Shown here piece by piece: positions 16,526 through 24,388 of a stretch of DNA of 64,000 nt. Where the stretch lies: positions 1 through 64,000 of the forward strand of contig USGS01000001.1 in the NCBI GenBank assembly GCA_900554275.1, in the 5' to 3' direction. The notes under the pieces were generated by a model. The model did no database searches. It had not been told where the DNA came from and saw nothing but the letters and a program-made list of their open reading frames with translations. The stretch comes from an uncultured Eubacteriales bacterium. Lineage in GTDB: Bacteria > Bacillota > Clostridia > Oscillospirales > Oscillospiraceae. How positions within the stretch are numbered: position 1 is the stretch's first letter; every line of letters starts with the position of its first letter. The position numbers were made by a program, and so were the translations under genes.

Positions 16526-16641
16526 TTTGTTTCCTCCCGTTTCTCCTCTGCTTTGTTTGTGTTGTCCCAACCTCTGGGGAATTGAAGCGATTGAAACAGT
16601 GCTGCCAGCGCTTCCCGGATAAGCTGACCCAGCCGGTCCAT
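16522..16641 (-). CDS. Small coupled ORF (39 aa), first gene of the sigma operon
   Basis: The frame MDRLGQLIREALAALF...REETK is preceded by GGAGGTACGTCTAT and ends in an ATGA overlap with the small membrane protein gene. The N-terminal half is amphipathic, the C-terminal half charged. The good ribosome site and the overlap favour a real translated peptide. Its role is unknown. Confidence 0.55.
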   Translation of the reverse strand: MDRLGQLIREALAALFQSLQFPRGWDNTNKAEEKREETK

Positions 16642-16751
16642 ATAGACGTACCTCCATCTCTGTGATGCCTATAAGACGAGCACGGGTCTATGACGGTTTT
16701 ATGAAATAGAAAAACTTTTTTAGTTTCCAAATTCCGCCACCGTCAAGCGTA

Positions 16752-16771
16752 TTGACCAGTATAGCGGTCAA
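16752..16771. promoter_or_regulatory. Operator candidate TTGACC-N8-GGTCAA
   Basis: This inverted repeat lies in the divergent region between the sigma operon and the XRE gene. The 11-bp sequence TTGACCAGTAT at its left edge recurs inverted at 16815-16825, 20-30 bp before the XRE start codon. Such spaced copies are typical of autoregulation by an XRE repressor. Confidence 0.5.
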
Positions 16772-16814
16772 TATCTAAACCGAGTGTAGCATACAATAGC
16801 CTCAGTTGCAACCA

Positions 16815-16825
16815 ATACTGGTCAA
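16815..16825. promoter_or_regulatory. Second copy of operator half ATACTGGTCAA
   Basis: This is the exact reverse complement of 16752-16762, placed just upstream of the XRE gene's ribosome site. It supports an autoregulatory operator pair. Confidence 0.45.
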
Positions 16826-16846
16826 AAATTTGCCTGAGGTGAGAGA

Positions 16847-17098
16847 ATGGAACAGAAAATCAGACGTGACCGCAATATGGGCGATAATCTGCGGCGGCTG
16901 CGGAAAACACACAAGCTGTCACAGGAGAAGCTGTGCGCCGAATTGCAGCGGCGTGGCTGCGACATCGGGCGCACGACCTACGCCAAGTATGAGTCCGGTG
17001 AGCTGAACATCCGCGCCAGTGTGCTTATCGAGCTGCGGAGCATTTACGACTGCGCGTATGAGGAATTCTTTACGGGGCTGGAGATGCGGAACGAGTAA
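16847..17098 (+). CDS. XRE-family helix-turn-helix regulator
   Basis: The 83-residue protein is essentially one Cro/C1-type HTH domain (NLRRLRKTHKLSQEKLCAEL, then GRTTYAKYESGELNI). GAGGTGAGAGA precedes the ATG. It is transcribed away from the sigma/membrane operon. The shared intergenic region has a pair of matching inverted repeats, so it probably represses its own gene and perhaps the divergent operon. A clear terminator follows. Confidence 0.85.
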   Translation: MEQKIRRDRNMGDNLRRLRKTHKLSQEKLCAELQRRGCDIGRTTYAKYESGELNIRASVLIELRSIYDCAYEEFFTGLEMRNE

Positions 17099-17170
17099 CG
17101 CGCCTCCCGGCATCCTCTTTCCTTTCGGATGCGCCCATAATGCAGAAATACGCGCAGCGATCTCCAACAA

Positions 17171-17206
17171 ACTGAGCCGCGGCCAAATAGCCGCGGCTCA
17201 GTTTTG
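17171..17206 (+). terminator. Intrinsic terminator of the XRE gene
   Basis: A 12-bp stem (ACTGAGCCGCGG, 17171-17182, with 17191-17202) encloses the loop CCAAATAG and is followed by a short T run. Confidence 0.8.
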
Positions 17207-17224
17207 CACTGCGCCTTCCAGAAC

Positions 17225-17257
17225 CGCACGCAAATAGAAATTTCCCATTTGCGTGCG
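17225..17257. promoter_or_regulatory. Palindrome CGCACGCAAAT-N11-ATTTGCGTGCG, copy C
   Basis: The perfect 11-bp arms contain the CGCAAAT core of the palindromes at 7927 and 13138. It lies 19 bp upstream of the -35-like element of the next gene, close to the 23 bp seen in the other two copies. Confidence 0.55.
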
Positions 17258-17276
17258 CCTAAAACGCCGTAAGCTA

Positions 17277-17305
17277 GTGACGTCCGAAGTCCTCACCCGT
17301 ATAAT
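17277..17305 (+). promoter_or_regulatory. Promoter candidate for the 82-residue gene
   Basis: TATAAT (17300-17305) is preceded after 17 bp by a poor -35, GTGACG. The weak -35 would fit activation by a factor bound at the upstream palindrome. Confidence 0.5.
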
Positions 17306-17375
17306 ATAGCCAAATGCAGCGCTGTGTAATTTATCCTACAAATGGCAATACTATCCAGTACAGGGAGGGTACAAA

Positions 17376-17624
17376 ATGGAACTCGACATTAAAAAGGATC
17401 AGGGCATCGCTCTGATCTGGCTGACTCGGGCAGAGTCCGCAGACCCCGCCGTCAGTGAACATCTGAAGCCGATCTACGCAGAGTGCCGCGCACAGGGGCT
17501 GATGCCTGTCGTCATGCACTCCGGCAGCGGAGATCTCTACGCCAACACCCGCGATCTGCTGGTCGATACCCGCCGCCGTCAGGCGGAGAAGGCGGTGCGG
17601 GCAGAGCGGGCGGCCTCACGCTGA
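17376..17624 (+). CDS. Small hypothetical protein
   Basis: The 82-residue product starts at an ATG behind AGGGAGGGTACAAA. It has a short alpha/beta core (IALIWLTRAESADP, then LKPIYAECRAQGLMPVVMHSG) and a basic helical C-terminus. It does not match a family that I recognise. It stands alone between a palindrome-controlled promoter and a terminator in the mobile region. Confidence 0.65.
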   Translation: MELDIKKDQGIALIWLTRAESADPAVSEHLKPIYAECRAQGLMPVVMHSGSGDLYANTRDLLVDTRRRQAEKAVRAERAASR

Positions 17625-17626
17625 GA

Positions 17627-17656
17627 ATATAGGGAGGCCGATGGGCCTCCCTATAT
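17627..17656. terminator. Intrinsic terminator hairpin
   Basis: A perfect 13-bp stem (ATATAGGGAGGCC and its complement) with loop GATG sits directly after the stop codon of the small hypothetical gene. Confidence 0.75.
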
Positions 17657-17751
17657 CACATTTGGCCTTGCATACCGCCGCAGCGTATGATACAATGTAG
17701 TCTATAATCAGATTGCATTATCTAAACAAAATTGGTAGGTCGAGGTGTGCT

Positions 17752-18762
17752 ATGGAACAGAAAATTTCGGAAACCAGTGAGATCCTGCTGTATCAAAACG
17801 GCGACGACAAGGAGTACATCCGCGTTATCTTTCAAGATGAAAATTTTTGGCTGACACAGGCCGGTATGGCAGAGCTGTTTGACTCCAGCAAATCCAACAT
17901 CAGCGAACACCTGACACATATCTTCGATGAGGAAGAACTTGATAAAGCCGCCTGCATGAGAAAATTCGGAATTTCCGAATTTTCTACGAAACCCACCCAC
18001 TTCTACAACCTCGACGCCATCATCGCCGTCGGCTATCGCGTGAATTCCAAAAAGGCCACGCGCTTCCGCCAGTGGGCGACGAGGACGCTGAAAGAGTACA
18101 TCCAAAAGGGCTTTGTGCTCAATGACGAGCTGATGAAAAACGGCCACCCCTTCGGCAAGGATTACTTCGAGGAACTGCTGGAGCGCATACGTGAGATCCG
18201 CGCCAGCGAGCGCCGGGCCTATCAGAAAATCGCAGATGTCTTCGAGCAGTGCAGCTACGACTACGACAAGAACAGCGAGACCACGAAAGCCTTTTACGCC
18301 TTCGTACAGAACAAGCTGCATTATGCCGTCACCGGCAAAACCGCCGCGGAGCTGATCTCCGAACGGGCCACGCTGGACAGCCCCACTATGGGTCTGACTA
18401 ACTGGAAAGGTGCGCCGGACGGAAAAATTCTGAAAAGCGACACGCTGGTGGCAAAGAACTATCTGAGTGAAAAGGAACTGTCCCGTCTGAATCGCTTGGT
18501 GACCATGTTCATCGACTATGCCGAGCTGATGGCGGAGGATGAACAGTTGATGTCCATGCAGGACTGGCTGGAGGAGACGGATCGCTTCCTGACCAACAAT
18601 CGCCGTCAGGTACTGGAGAGCAAAGGACACATCTCTCGAGATGCAGCCATGAAGAAAGTCGGTGCGATTTACGATGAATTCCGCAGGAAGCAGGACGCGG
18701 AATACATCTCCGAGTTCGACCGCGAGATAGCAAAATATCTGAAAGGCGGTGAGACTCAATGA
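17752..18762 (+). CDS. RhuM-family protein (virulence RhuM-like)
   Basis: The 336-residue protein starts at the ATG behind GAGGTGTGCT. It follows the RhuM pattern with FWLTQAGMAELFDSSKSNIS (a helix-turn-helix-like start), YNLDAIIAVGYRVNSKKAT, then RFRQWATRTLKEYIQKGF. A helical C-terminal half includes SEKELSRLNRLVTMFIDYAE. RhuM was first described on a Salmonella pathogenicity island. Family members are common on mobile elements, often near restriction or toxin-antitoxin genes, and their molecular role is not settled. The stop overlaps the recombinase start by 4 bp (ATGA), so the two are expressed together. Confidence 0.88.
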   Translation: MEQKISETSEILLYQNGDDKEYIRVIFQDENFWLTQAGMAELFDSSKSNISEHLTHIFDEEELDKAACMRKFGISEFSTKPTHFYNLDAIIAVGYRVNSKKATRFRQWATRTLKEYIQKGFVLNDELMKNGHPFGKDYFEELLERIREIRASERRAYQKIADVFEQCSYDYDKNSETTKAFYAFVQNKLHYAVTGKTAAELISERATLDSPTMGLTNWKGAPDGKILKSDTLVAKNYLSEKELSRLNRLVTMFIDYAELMAEDEQLMSMQDWLEETDRFLTNNRRQVLESKGHISRDAAMKKVGAIYDEFRRKQDAEYISEFDREIAKYLKGGETQ

Positions 18763-20927
18763 TCGAACGCTTTGACATCGCGGGCTACTGCCGCATCTCC
18801 GTGGATGAGGAGCTGGATCGGGACAACACCTCCATCGAGAACCAAAAGGCGATCATTACCGACTTCGTCAAGCATCGCTTTCCGGACAGTACCTTGACCT
18901 TCTACGAGGACCGCGACCGCTCCGGCTACACCTTCGAGCAGCGGGAGAATTACCAGGCCATGCGCCGGGGGCTGATGTCCCGCAAATATGACATCCTCAT
19001 CGTCAAGGACTTCTCCCGCTTCTCCCGCCGCAACTCCCGCGGTTTGGTGGAGCTGGAGGACCTGCGGGACGCAGGCGTCCGCATCATCTCCATCGGCGAC
19101 AATATCGACTTCCCCAACGACGATGACTGGCTGAAGATTCAGTTTCAATTCCTCATCAATGAGATGCCCGTCACCGACACCAGCAAAAAGGTCAGGTCCG
19201 TCATCAAGCGCCGCCAGACCGATGGCAAATGGCTCTGCGCCGCGCCCTACGGCTACCTCATCAACAAGGCGCAGCAGTTCGAGATCGTCCCCACCGAGGC
19301 AGACATCGTGCGGCAGATCTTTCAGCTTTACAACGATGGCTGGGGCTACAAGAAGATCGCCAACCACCTCACCGACCAGGGCATCCCCACGCCCCGTATG
19401 TCCGAGCGGGAGCGCCGCGAAGCCCAGGGCGAGAGCGTCAAGCGCGCCGCCAAGTCCGCGTGGGCCATCGTCACCGTGCAGGGCATATTGGACAACGATT
19501 TCTACATCGGCACGCTGCGGCAGGGCAAATACACCCGCCGGAAGATCAACGGCGCGGAGGTCAAGCGGGACGAGAGCGACCACCTGGTGTTCGAGCACCA
19601 CCATCAGGCCATCATCGATTACCGCACCTTCGCCACCACCCGCGCCCTGCGCCAGCAGCGCACCACCAGCCATTACCGGGGCGTAAAGATCAACGATAAC
19701 ACCTACTCCGGCTTTCTCTTCTGCGGCGACTGCGGCAGCCCCATGTTTGCCATGAGCCGTTCCGATCTCAAGGACGCCTACCGCTGCGGCGAGTACCACA
19801 GGCGGGGTCTGAAGGCCTGCACCAGCCACCATATCCGGGTAGACAGGCTGGACCAGCTGCTGAAGCTGTATATCCAAAAGGTGAAGGACAACTCCGCTTC
19901 CATGCTGGAGCGGCTCAACGACGATCTTGCCCGCGAGCAGGAGGACGTGGCCGAGACGGAGCGCGCCGCCGAAAACCTGGAGCAGCTGCTGCTGGACGCG
20001 CAGGAGGAGCTGAAGGCCACCAAGCGCCAGCGCATCCGGGACATCATGAAGCACCCGGAAAACGAGGAAACGCTGGCGGAGACCTACGACGAGCTGGAAA
20101 ACGACCTCCTGCACCGCATTGAGGGACTGCACCATCGGATCGCCATGGCTGAGGACAAGCGCAACACCATCATCCGGGTCAACCGCGCCGCCAAAACGGC
20201 TATGGAGGTCTTTGATGACCTGCTGCACAAGGAGCGGCTGGACCGCAGCGACCTGCAGCTCATCATCGACAAGATCAAGGTCTACGAGGATCACCTGGAG
20301 GTCTGGCTCAAGTCCGACATCGACACGCTGCTGCGCTGCGGCACGCTGCCTGAGGAGGGTGCGCCCGCCGCCGTGGAGGGTGATATTATCTCCTTCCCCA
20401 AAGACGCGGAGAGCGCCCCTCCCATCACCCTCATTCAACAGACCTCCAACCGCCCCGACAAGGTCTTTCGTGTCAATGTCATCAGCAACGGCGACCCGTT
20501 GGAGATCTACACCACCCGGGACGGGGAGGTCATCTTCAAGAAGTATTCCCTCATCAGCGGGCTGGAGGATTTTGCCGCCCAGTTCTGCGACACGCTGGCC
20601 CGCAGCACCGACTTCACCGCCGCCGTCACCGACCGGGACGCGGTCATCGCCATCGCCGGGGCGGGCAAGCGGGAGCTGCTGGGCAAGCGGATCTCCGTGG
20701 AGCTGGAGCGCATCATGGGCGAGCGCGGGGTGTACTGCGGGCCGGGGGTGGCCGTCAGCGACGAGAACGGGCAGTTCCGCGTCACCGTGGCCGCGCCCAT
20801 CCTCTGCGAGGGCGACGTGCTGGGCGCGGTGCTGTTCCTCTCCGCCGATGACCGCACCGGCGGCGAGACGGAGTGCAAGCTGGCCCAGACCGTGGCCGCC
20901 TTTCTGGGCAAAAATATGGAGAGCTGA
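18759..20927 (+). CDS. Large serine recombinase fused in frame to the C-terminal part of SpoVT
   Basis: The 722-residue protein opens with the resolvase domain. The nucleophile is Ser14 in YCRIS, and VKDFSRFSRRNS supplies active-site arginines. The recombinase domain (about 160-290), a zinc ribbon (CGDCGS ... CGEYHRRGLKACTS, about 323-350) and a long coiled coil (about 370-470) follow, as in integrases of Clostridial elements. From residue 578 (GDPLEIYT) to the end, the sequence is that of the sporulation regulator SpoVT: the end of the AbrB-like DNA-binding domain (DGEVIFKKYS), then the GAF-like domain ending KLAQTVAAFLGKNMES. Normal SpoVT is about 178 residues and only its first 30 are missing. 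The simplest reading is an attachment-site junction within spoVT. Confidence 0.88.
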   Translation: MIERFDIAGYCRISVDEELDRDNTSIENQKAIITDFVKHRFPDSTLTFYEDRDRSGYTFEQRENYQAMRRGLMSRKYDILIVKDFSRFSRRNSRGLVELEDLRDAGVRIISIGDNIDFPNDDDWLKIQFQFLINEMPVTDTSKKVRSVIKRRQTDGKWLCAAPYGYLINKAQQFEIVPTEADIVRQIFQLYNDGWGYKKIANHLTDQGIPTPRMSERERREAQGESVKRAAKSAWAIVTVQGILDNDFYIGTLRQGKYTRRKINGAEVKRDESDHLVFEHHHQAIIDYRTFATTRALRQQRTTSHYRGVKINDNTYSGFLFCGDCGSPMFAMSRSDLKDAYRCGEYHRRGLKACTSHHIRVDRLDQLLKLYIQKVKDNSASMLERLNDDLAREQEDVAETERAAENLEQLLLDAQEELKATKRQRIRDIMKHPENEETLAETYDELENDLLHRIEGLHHRIAMAEDKRNTIIRVNRAAKTAMEVFDDLLHKERLDRSDLQLIIDKIKVYEDHLEVWLKSDIDTLLRCGTLPEEGAPAAVEGDIISFPKDAESAPPITLIQQTSNRPDKVFRVNVISNGDPLEIYTTRDGEVIFKKYSLISGLEDFAAQFCDTLARSTDFTAAVTDRDAVIAIAGAGKRELLGKRISVELERIMGERGVYCGPGVAVSDENGQFRVTVAAPILCEGDVLGAVLFLSADDRTGGETECKLAQTVAAFLGKNMES
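20485..20515 (+). other. Predicted attachment-site junction inside spoVT
   Basis: This is the point where recombinase-type sequence changes to SpoVT sequence (codons for NGDPLEIYT). Serine integrases cross over at a 2-bp core within such a site, which is expected near here. The matching junction with the 5' end of spoVT was not found in the window. Confidence 0.45.
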
Positions 20928-20941
20928 GGGACAGCAAAACA

Positions 20942-20970
20942 CCGCCCGCCCGGGAGACCCGGGCGGGCGG
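20942..20970. terminator. Bidirectional terminator between recombinase/spoVT and the polysaccharide operon
   Basis: A perfect 13-bp GC stem with an AGA loop is followed by T-rich sequence in both directions. A nearly identical hairpin ends the exonuclease gene at 31738-31762. Confidence 0.8.
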
Positions 20971-20978
20971 CGGTTTGC

Positions 20979-21686
20979 TTATTTCAGGGAGTAGGCTTTT
21001 ATCATCTTCCTGATTTCCTCCGGTGAATTGTACATCATCACATCAATGATGGAAAGGCCCGGCTCAAAGCGGCCAATGCCCTGCGTATCCGGCAGCAACT
21101 CAGGCTGAAGAAATTCCAGTTTGATCCCTGCCTGCCGGTATTTTGACTTGTCAAAAAACGCTTCGCCTCCGGGTGCATTGACGTATTCATCCGCTCCCAA
21201 TGTCCTGCATATCTCCAGCGCCCATTCATCTGGCTCACAATCACTTGGAACATTCAATCCCATTTGAGAGAAAATGTCCCAATCCAAATCCAGGCCCATG
21301 TACTTGCACGACTCTACCACACTTGCAACACTCATCTCGACCAGCGAGTCCGTCTCCCTGTCGATCACGCTGCGGACGATCTCCATCGCCTCCCGATAGT
21401 ACGGCGCCCGCTTTTTATATACCTCCAGCTGGGCCAGCAGCTTCTGCCGCCAATCGGTACTGTTATTGATGTGCATATCGCAAATAGCCGTTTTCTGCGG
21501 GACCTTTACCACCGGGACAGAAATATACGTCGATCCCTCTGCGATGTTGATGATCCTGTTCCTGTTCATCCAGCCGCGGCGTTCAAACTGCGGCGTATTG
21601 AAGAAAATAAATTTGTCACAGGCCGCTATCAGCTGAAAATAACCGATATACGGGAAAAAGTACGGCTGCATGATCCCTAACTTCAT
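20979..21686 (-). CDS. WbqC-family protein
   Basis: The 235-residue protein has the family N-terminus (GIMQPYFFPYIGYFQLI, FIFFNTPQFERRGWMNRNRI) and the C-terminal FLQPELLPDTQGIG and LSIIDVMMYN motifs. WbqC-like proteins occur in O-antigen and capsule clusters. They are thought to act in modified-sugar biosynthesis, often with PLP aminotransferases, but the reaction is not established. It is the last gene of the ten-gene operon, overlapping glf by 4 bp. Confidence 0.85.
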   Translation of the reverse strand: MKLGIMQPYFFPYIGYFQLIAACDKFIFFNTPQFERRGWMNRNRIINIAEGSTYISVPVVKVPQKTAICDMHINNSTDWRQKLLAQLEVYKKRAPYYREAMEIVRSVIDRETDSLVEMSVASVVESCKYMGLDLDWDIFSQMGLNVPSDCEPDEWALEICRTLGADEYVNAPGGEAFFDKSKYRQAGIKLEFLQPELLPDTQGIGRFEPGLSIIDVMMYNSPEEIRKMIKAYSLK

Positions 21687-22807
21687 ATCTCTTCACCTCT
21701 CCTGACGGCGATCTGTTCCCGGGCGCAGTCCAGCGCCGCGCGCACCACCTGGTCCATGTCGTAGTAGCGGTACTCGCCCAGCCGGCCGCCGAAGATCACG
21801 CGATGCTCCCGCTGCGCCAGCTCACGGTACGCCCGGTACAGCGCCGCGTTCTTCCCATCGTTGACGGGGTAGTACGGCTCGTCTCCCGGCCGCCACTCCG
21901 CGCTGTATTCCCGGGTGATGACGGTCTTCGGCTGCGTGCCGTACACAAAATGCTTGTGCTCGATGATGCGGGTGTAGGGCGTCTCCGCGTCGGTGTAGTT
22001 CACCACCGCGTTGCCCTGATAATTGTCCGTGTCCAGCAGCTCCGTCTCGAAGCGTAGGCTGCGGTATTCCAGCGCACCCAATCGGTAGTCAAAGTACGCG
22101 TCGATGGGGCCTGTATACAGCACGCGCTCCGCCAGGGCCGACAGTTCCTCCCGCCGGGGGAGGAAATCCGTGTGCAGATGCACCGGGATGCCCTCCAGCA
22201 TCCGCTCCACCAAGGCGGTGTAGCCGTCCTCCGGGATGCCCTGATGGTAGGCGTTGAAGTAGTTGTTGTCATAGGTGAACCGCACCGGCAGCCGCCGGAT
22301 GATGAACGACGGCAGCTCCGTACACGGACGCCCCCACTGCTTCTGCGTATACCCCTTTATCAGCTTCTCGTAGATGTCCCGGCCCACCAGCCGGATGGCC
22401 TGCTCCTCCAGATTTTGCGGTTCGCCGCCGGAGGCCTCCTGCTGCCGCCGTATCTCCGCCCGGGCCTGGGCCGGCGTCGTAACGCCCCACATCTGGTGGA
22501 ACGTATTCATATTGAAGGGCAGGTTGTAAAGCTCCCCCTTGTAGTTGGCGATGGGGCTGTTGGTGAACCGGTTGAAGCGAGCGAAGCGGTTTACATAACT
22601 CCATACTGTGTCGTCGTTCGTGTGGAAAATGTGCGCGCCGTAGCGGTGGACGGCGATCCCTTCCACCGTCTCGGTGCAGGCATTCCCCGCCACATGATCC
22701 CGCCGGTCGATCACAAGACAGCGCTTGCCGGCGTCCGTCATCTCTCGGGCGAACACCGCGCCGAACAGGCCCGCGCCCACGATAAGATAGTCGTACTCTC
22801 TGCTCAT
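21683..22807 (-). CDS. glf: UDP-galactopyranose mutase
   Basis: The 374-residue flavoenzyme has the FAD-binding GAGLFGAVFA motif at the N-terminus, then RDHVAGNACTE, RYGAHIFHTND, NLPFNMNTFHQMWG and the active-site region KGYTQKQWGRP. The late GEYRYYDMDQVV motif is also present. It interconverts UDP-galactopyranose and UDP-galactofuranose in the cytoplasm. The surface polymer made by this cluster therefore probably contains galactofuranose. It lies between the ABC exporter genes and the WbqC-like gene with 4-bp overlaps on both sides. Confidence 0.96.
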   Translation of the reverse strand: MSREYDYLIVGAGLFGAVFAREMTDAGKRCLVIDRRDHVAGNACTETVEGIAVHRYGAHIFHTNDDTVWSYVNRFARFNRFTNSPIANYKGELYNLPFNMNTFHQMWGVTTPAQARAEIRRQQEASGGEPQNLEEQAIRLVGRDIYEKLIKGYTQKQWGRPCTELPSFIIRRLPVRFTYDNNYFNAYHQGIPEDGYTALVERMLEGIPVHLHTDFLPRREELSALAERVLYTGPIDAYFDYRLGALEYRSLRFETELLDTDNYQGNAVVNYTDAETPYTRIIEHKHFVYGTQPKTVITREYSAEWRPGDEPYYPVNDGKNAALYRAYRELAQREHRVIFGGRLGEYRYYDMDQVVRAALDCAREQIAVRRGEEI

Positions 22808-23553
22808 AGCTTCAATTTCCCCGCCAAAAAGGCCTCGTACCGGTCACAAATCTGCTGCACATCGTCCCCAAACTCGATCTGCCGGCCCTTGTGCAGCCAC
22901 AGGATCTTGCTGCACAGCTGCCGTACCTGGGTAATGGAGTGGGAAACCAGGATGGTGGTCGCGCCGGACGCCAGGATTTCCCGCATCTTCGCCTCGCTCT
23001 TCTTCCGGAACGCCCCATCGCCCACGGACAGTACCTCGTCCAAAATCAGGATGTCCGGCTGCACCAGACTGGCGATGGAGAAAGCCAGGCGGCTCTTCAT
23101 GCCGGAGGACAGCTGCTTGAACGGACGGTCCTCAAATTCCTTCAGCTCCGAAAACTGCATGATCTGCTCGTACATCTCGTCCATGAATTTGCGGGTGTAG
23201 CCCAGCATAGCGCCGCGGAGATACGTGTTCTCCCGCACCGTCAGGTCGCCGTCGAACCCGCTGGCCAGCTCCAGCAGCGCCGCGATCGTGCCCTCCCGGT
23301 AAACGCTGCCCTGGGTGGGCTCCATGATGCCGGAAATCACCTTCAGCAGCGTGGACTTACCCGCGCCGTTGGTGCCGATAATCCCCAGCATATCCCCCTG
23401 CTCCAGGGTGAAACTGATGTCCCTGTCCGCCCAGAATTCCTTGACGTGGTAGTCGTGGCGCAGCCTCCGCAGCACGTATTCCTTCAGTCCAATGTCCTTG
23501 AAATCCCCTGTGATATAGCGGATGGAGACATCGCGGACCTCTAAAATGCTCAT
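22804..23553 (-). CDS. ABC exporter ATP-binding protein, polysaccharide type (TagH/Wzt-like)
   Basis: The 249-residue ATPase starts at the ATG behind AAGGAGGCGGAA. It has an early KEYVLRRLRH segment typical of polysaccharide exporters, Walker A GTNGAGKST, signature QLSSGMKSRLAFSIA, Walker B ILILDEVLSVGD and the switch SHSITQV. It lacks the C-terminal carbohydrate-binding domain of some Wzt proteins, so export probably does not depend on chain-terminal modification. It pairs with the ABC-2 permease gene immediately upstream, whose stop codon overlaps this gene's ribosome site. Confidence 0.93.
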   Translation of the reverse strand: MSILEVRDVSIRYITGDFKDIGLKEYVLRRLRHDYHVKEFWADRDISFTLEQGDMLGIIGTNGAGKSTLLKVISGIMEPTQGSVYREGTIAALLELASGFDGDLTVRENTYLRGAMLGYTRKFMDEMYEQIMQFSELKEFEDRPFKQLSSGMKSRLAFSIASLVQPDILILDEVLSVGDGAFRKKSEAKMREILASGATTILVSHSITQVRQLCSKILWLHKGRQIEFGDDVQQICDRYEAFLAGKLKL

Positions 23554-23563
23554 TTCCGCCTCC

Positions 23564-24370
23564 TTACACGTAGTACAGAAACCGCGTGTTGTACTTCTTA
23601 TACATCCAGCAGCCCAAGCCCAGCACCGCCAGCACATCTGCCGCCATCAGCAGGTGAAACCACACTGTCGGGATCGCGCCGTCAATGACGATCTTCCGGA
23701 AGTAGCGGATAAAGAGGTATATCGGGTTGACGAGGAACAGGCACTGCACCGTGTAGTCATAGTGGTCGATGGTGTAGAAGATCGCGGAGGCGTACAGCAG
23801 GATCTGGGTAAAGATGCCCCAGAGGTACTGGATGTCCCGGAAGAACACATACAGCGCCGACAGTATCAGGCCCACACCGATGTTGAACAGCACCAGCAGG
23901 CAGACGGGATACAGCAGCAGCAGGAATTTCCAGGTAAACAGAATGTGGTCAAGCCCGCAGAACACGAAGAAAATGCACAGCGTCAGGCTGAAGTTGATCA
24001 GCGTCTGCACGTTTTTGGAGAACAGGAACAGGTACTTGGGGATGTTGACCTTGGTGAAGATGGCCGCGTTGTTCACAAGGGATGTCATCCCCTGGGACGT
24101 AGACTCGTTGAAATAAGAGAACACCAGGTTGCCGCAAAACAGGTAGATGGTGTAATGCTCCATGGTCCTGCCGAAAAACTGGGTGAACACCAGCTTCATC
24201 ACCAGCAGCATGAGCAGCGGCGAGAGCAGACTCCACGCCATGCCCAGTACCGTGCGTTTGTATTTTTTCTTGAAATCACGCTTCACCAGCTCCTCAAAGA
24301 GAAAGCGGTGGCGCAGGTATTGCTGCATCATGTCAAAATCCCGACGGCGCGTCTTTCGCGCCTGCTCCAT
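23564..24370 (-). CDS. ABC-2 type permease for polysaccharide export
   Basis: The 268-residue membrane protein has a cytoplasmic N-terminus (ELVKRDFKKKYKRTVLG, the family motif before helix 1) and about six membrane segments, ending in MYKKYNTRFLYYV. It forms the exporter that moves lipid-linked surface polysaccharide or teichoic acid across the membrane with the neighbouring ATPase. It overlaps the ATPase gene by regulatory sequence and follows the epimerase gene by 18 bp. Confidence 0.92.
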   Translation of the reverse strand: MEQARKTRRRDFDMMQQYLRHRFLFEELVKRDFKKKYKRTVLGMAWSLLSPLLMLLVMKLVFTQFFGRTMEHYTIYLFCGNLVFSYFNESTSQGMTSLVNNAAIFTKVNIPKYLFLFSKNVQTLINFSLTLCIFFVFCGLDHILFTWKFLLLLYPVCLLVLFNIGVGLILSALYVFFRDIQYLWGIFTQILLYASAIFYTIDHYDYTVQCLFLVNPIYLFIRYFRKIVIDGAIPTVWFHLLMAADVLAVLGLGCWMYKKYNTRFLYYV

Positions 24371-24388
24371 TGGTTTCGCTTCGGTCTA

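Noticed and set aside
16676..16740. Possible ECF-type autoregulated promoter upstream of the sigma operon
   Set aside because: GGAAAC-like and CGTC-like words are present but at the wrong spacing. I could not support a promoter.
18756..20942. Long open frame opposite the serine recombinase
   Set aside because: The + strand frame has all recombinase and SpoVT motifs. The opposite frame has none and no ribosome site.
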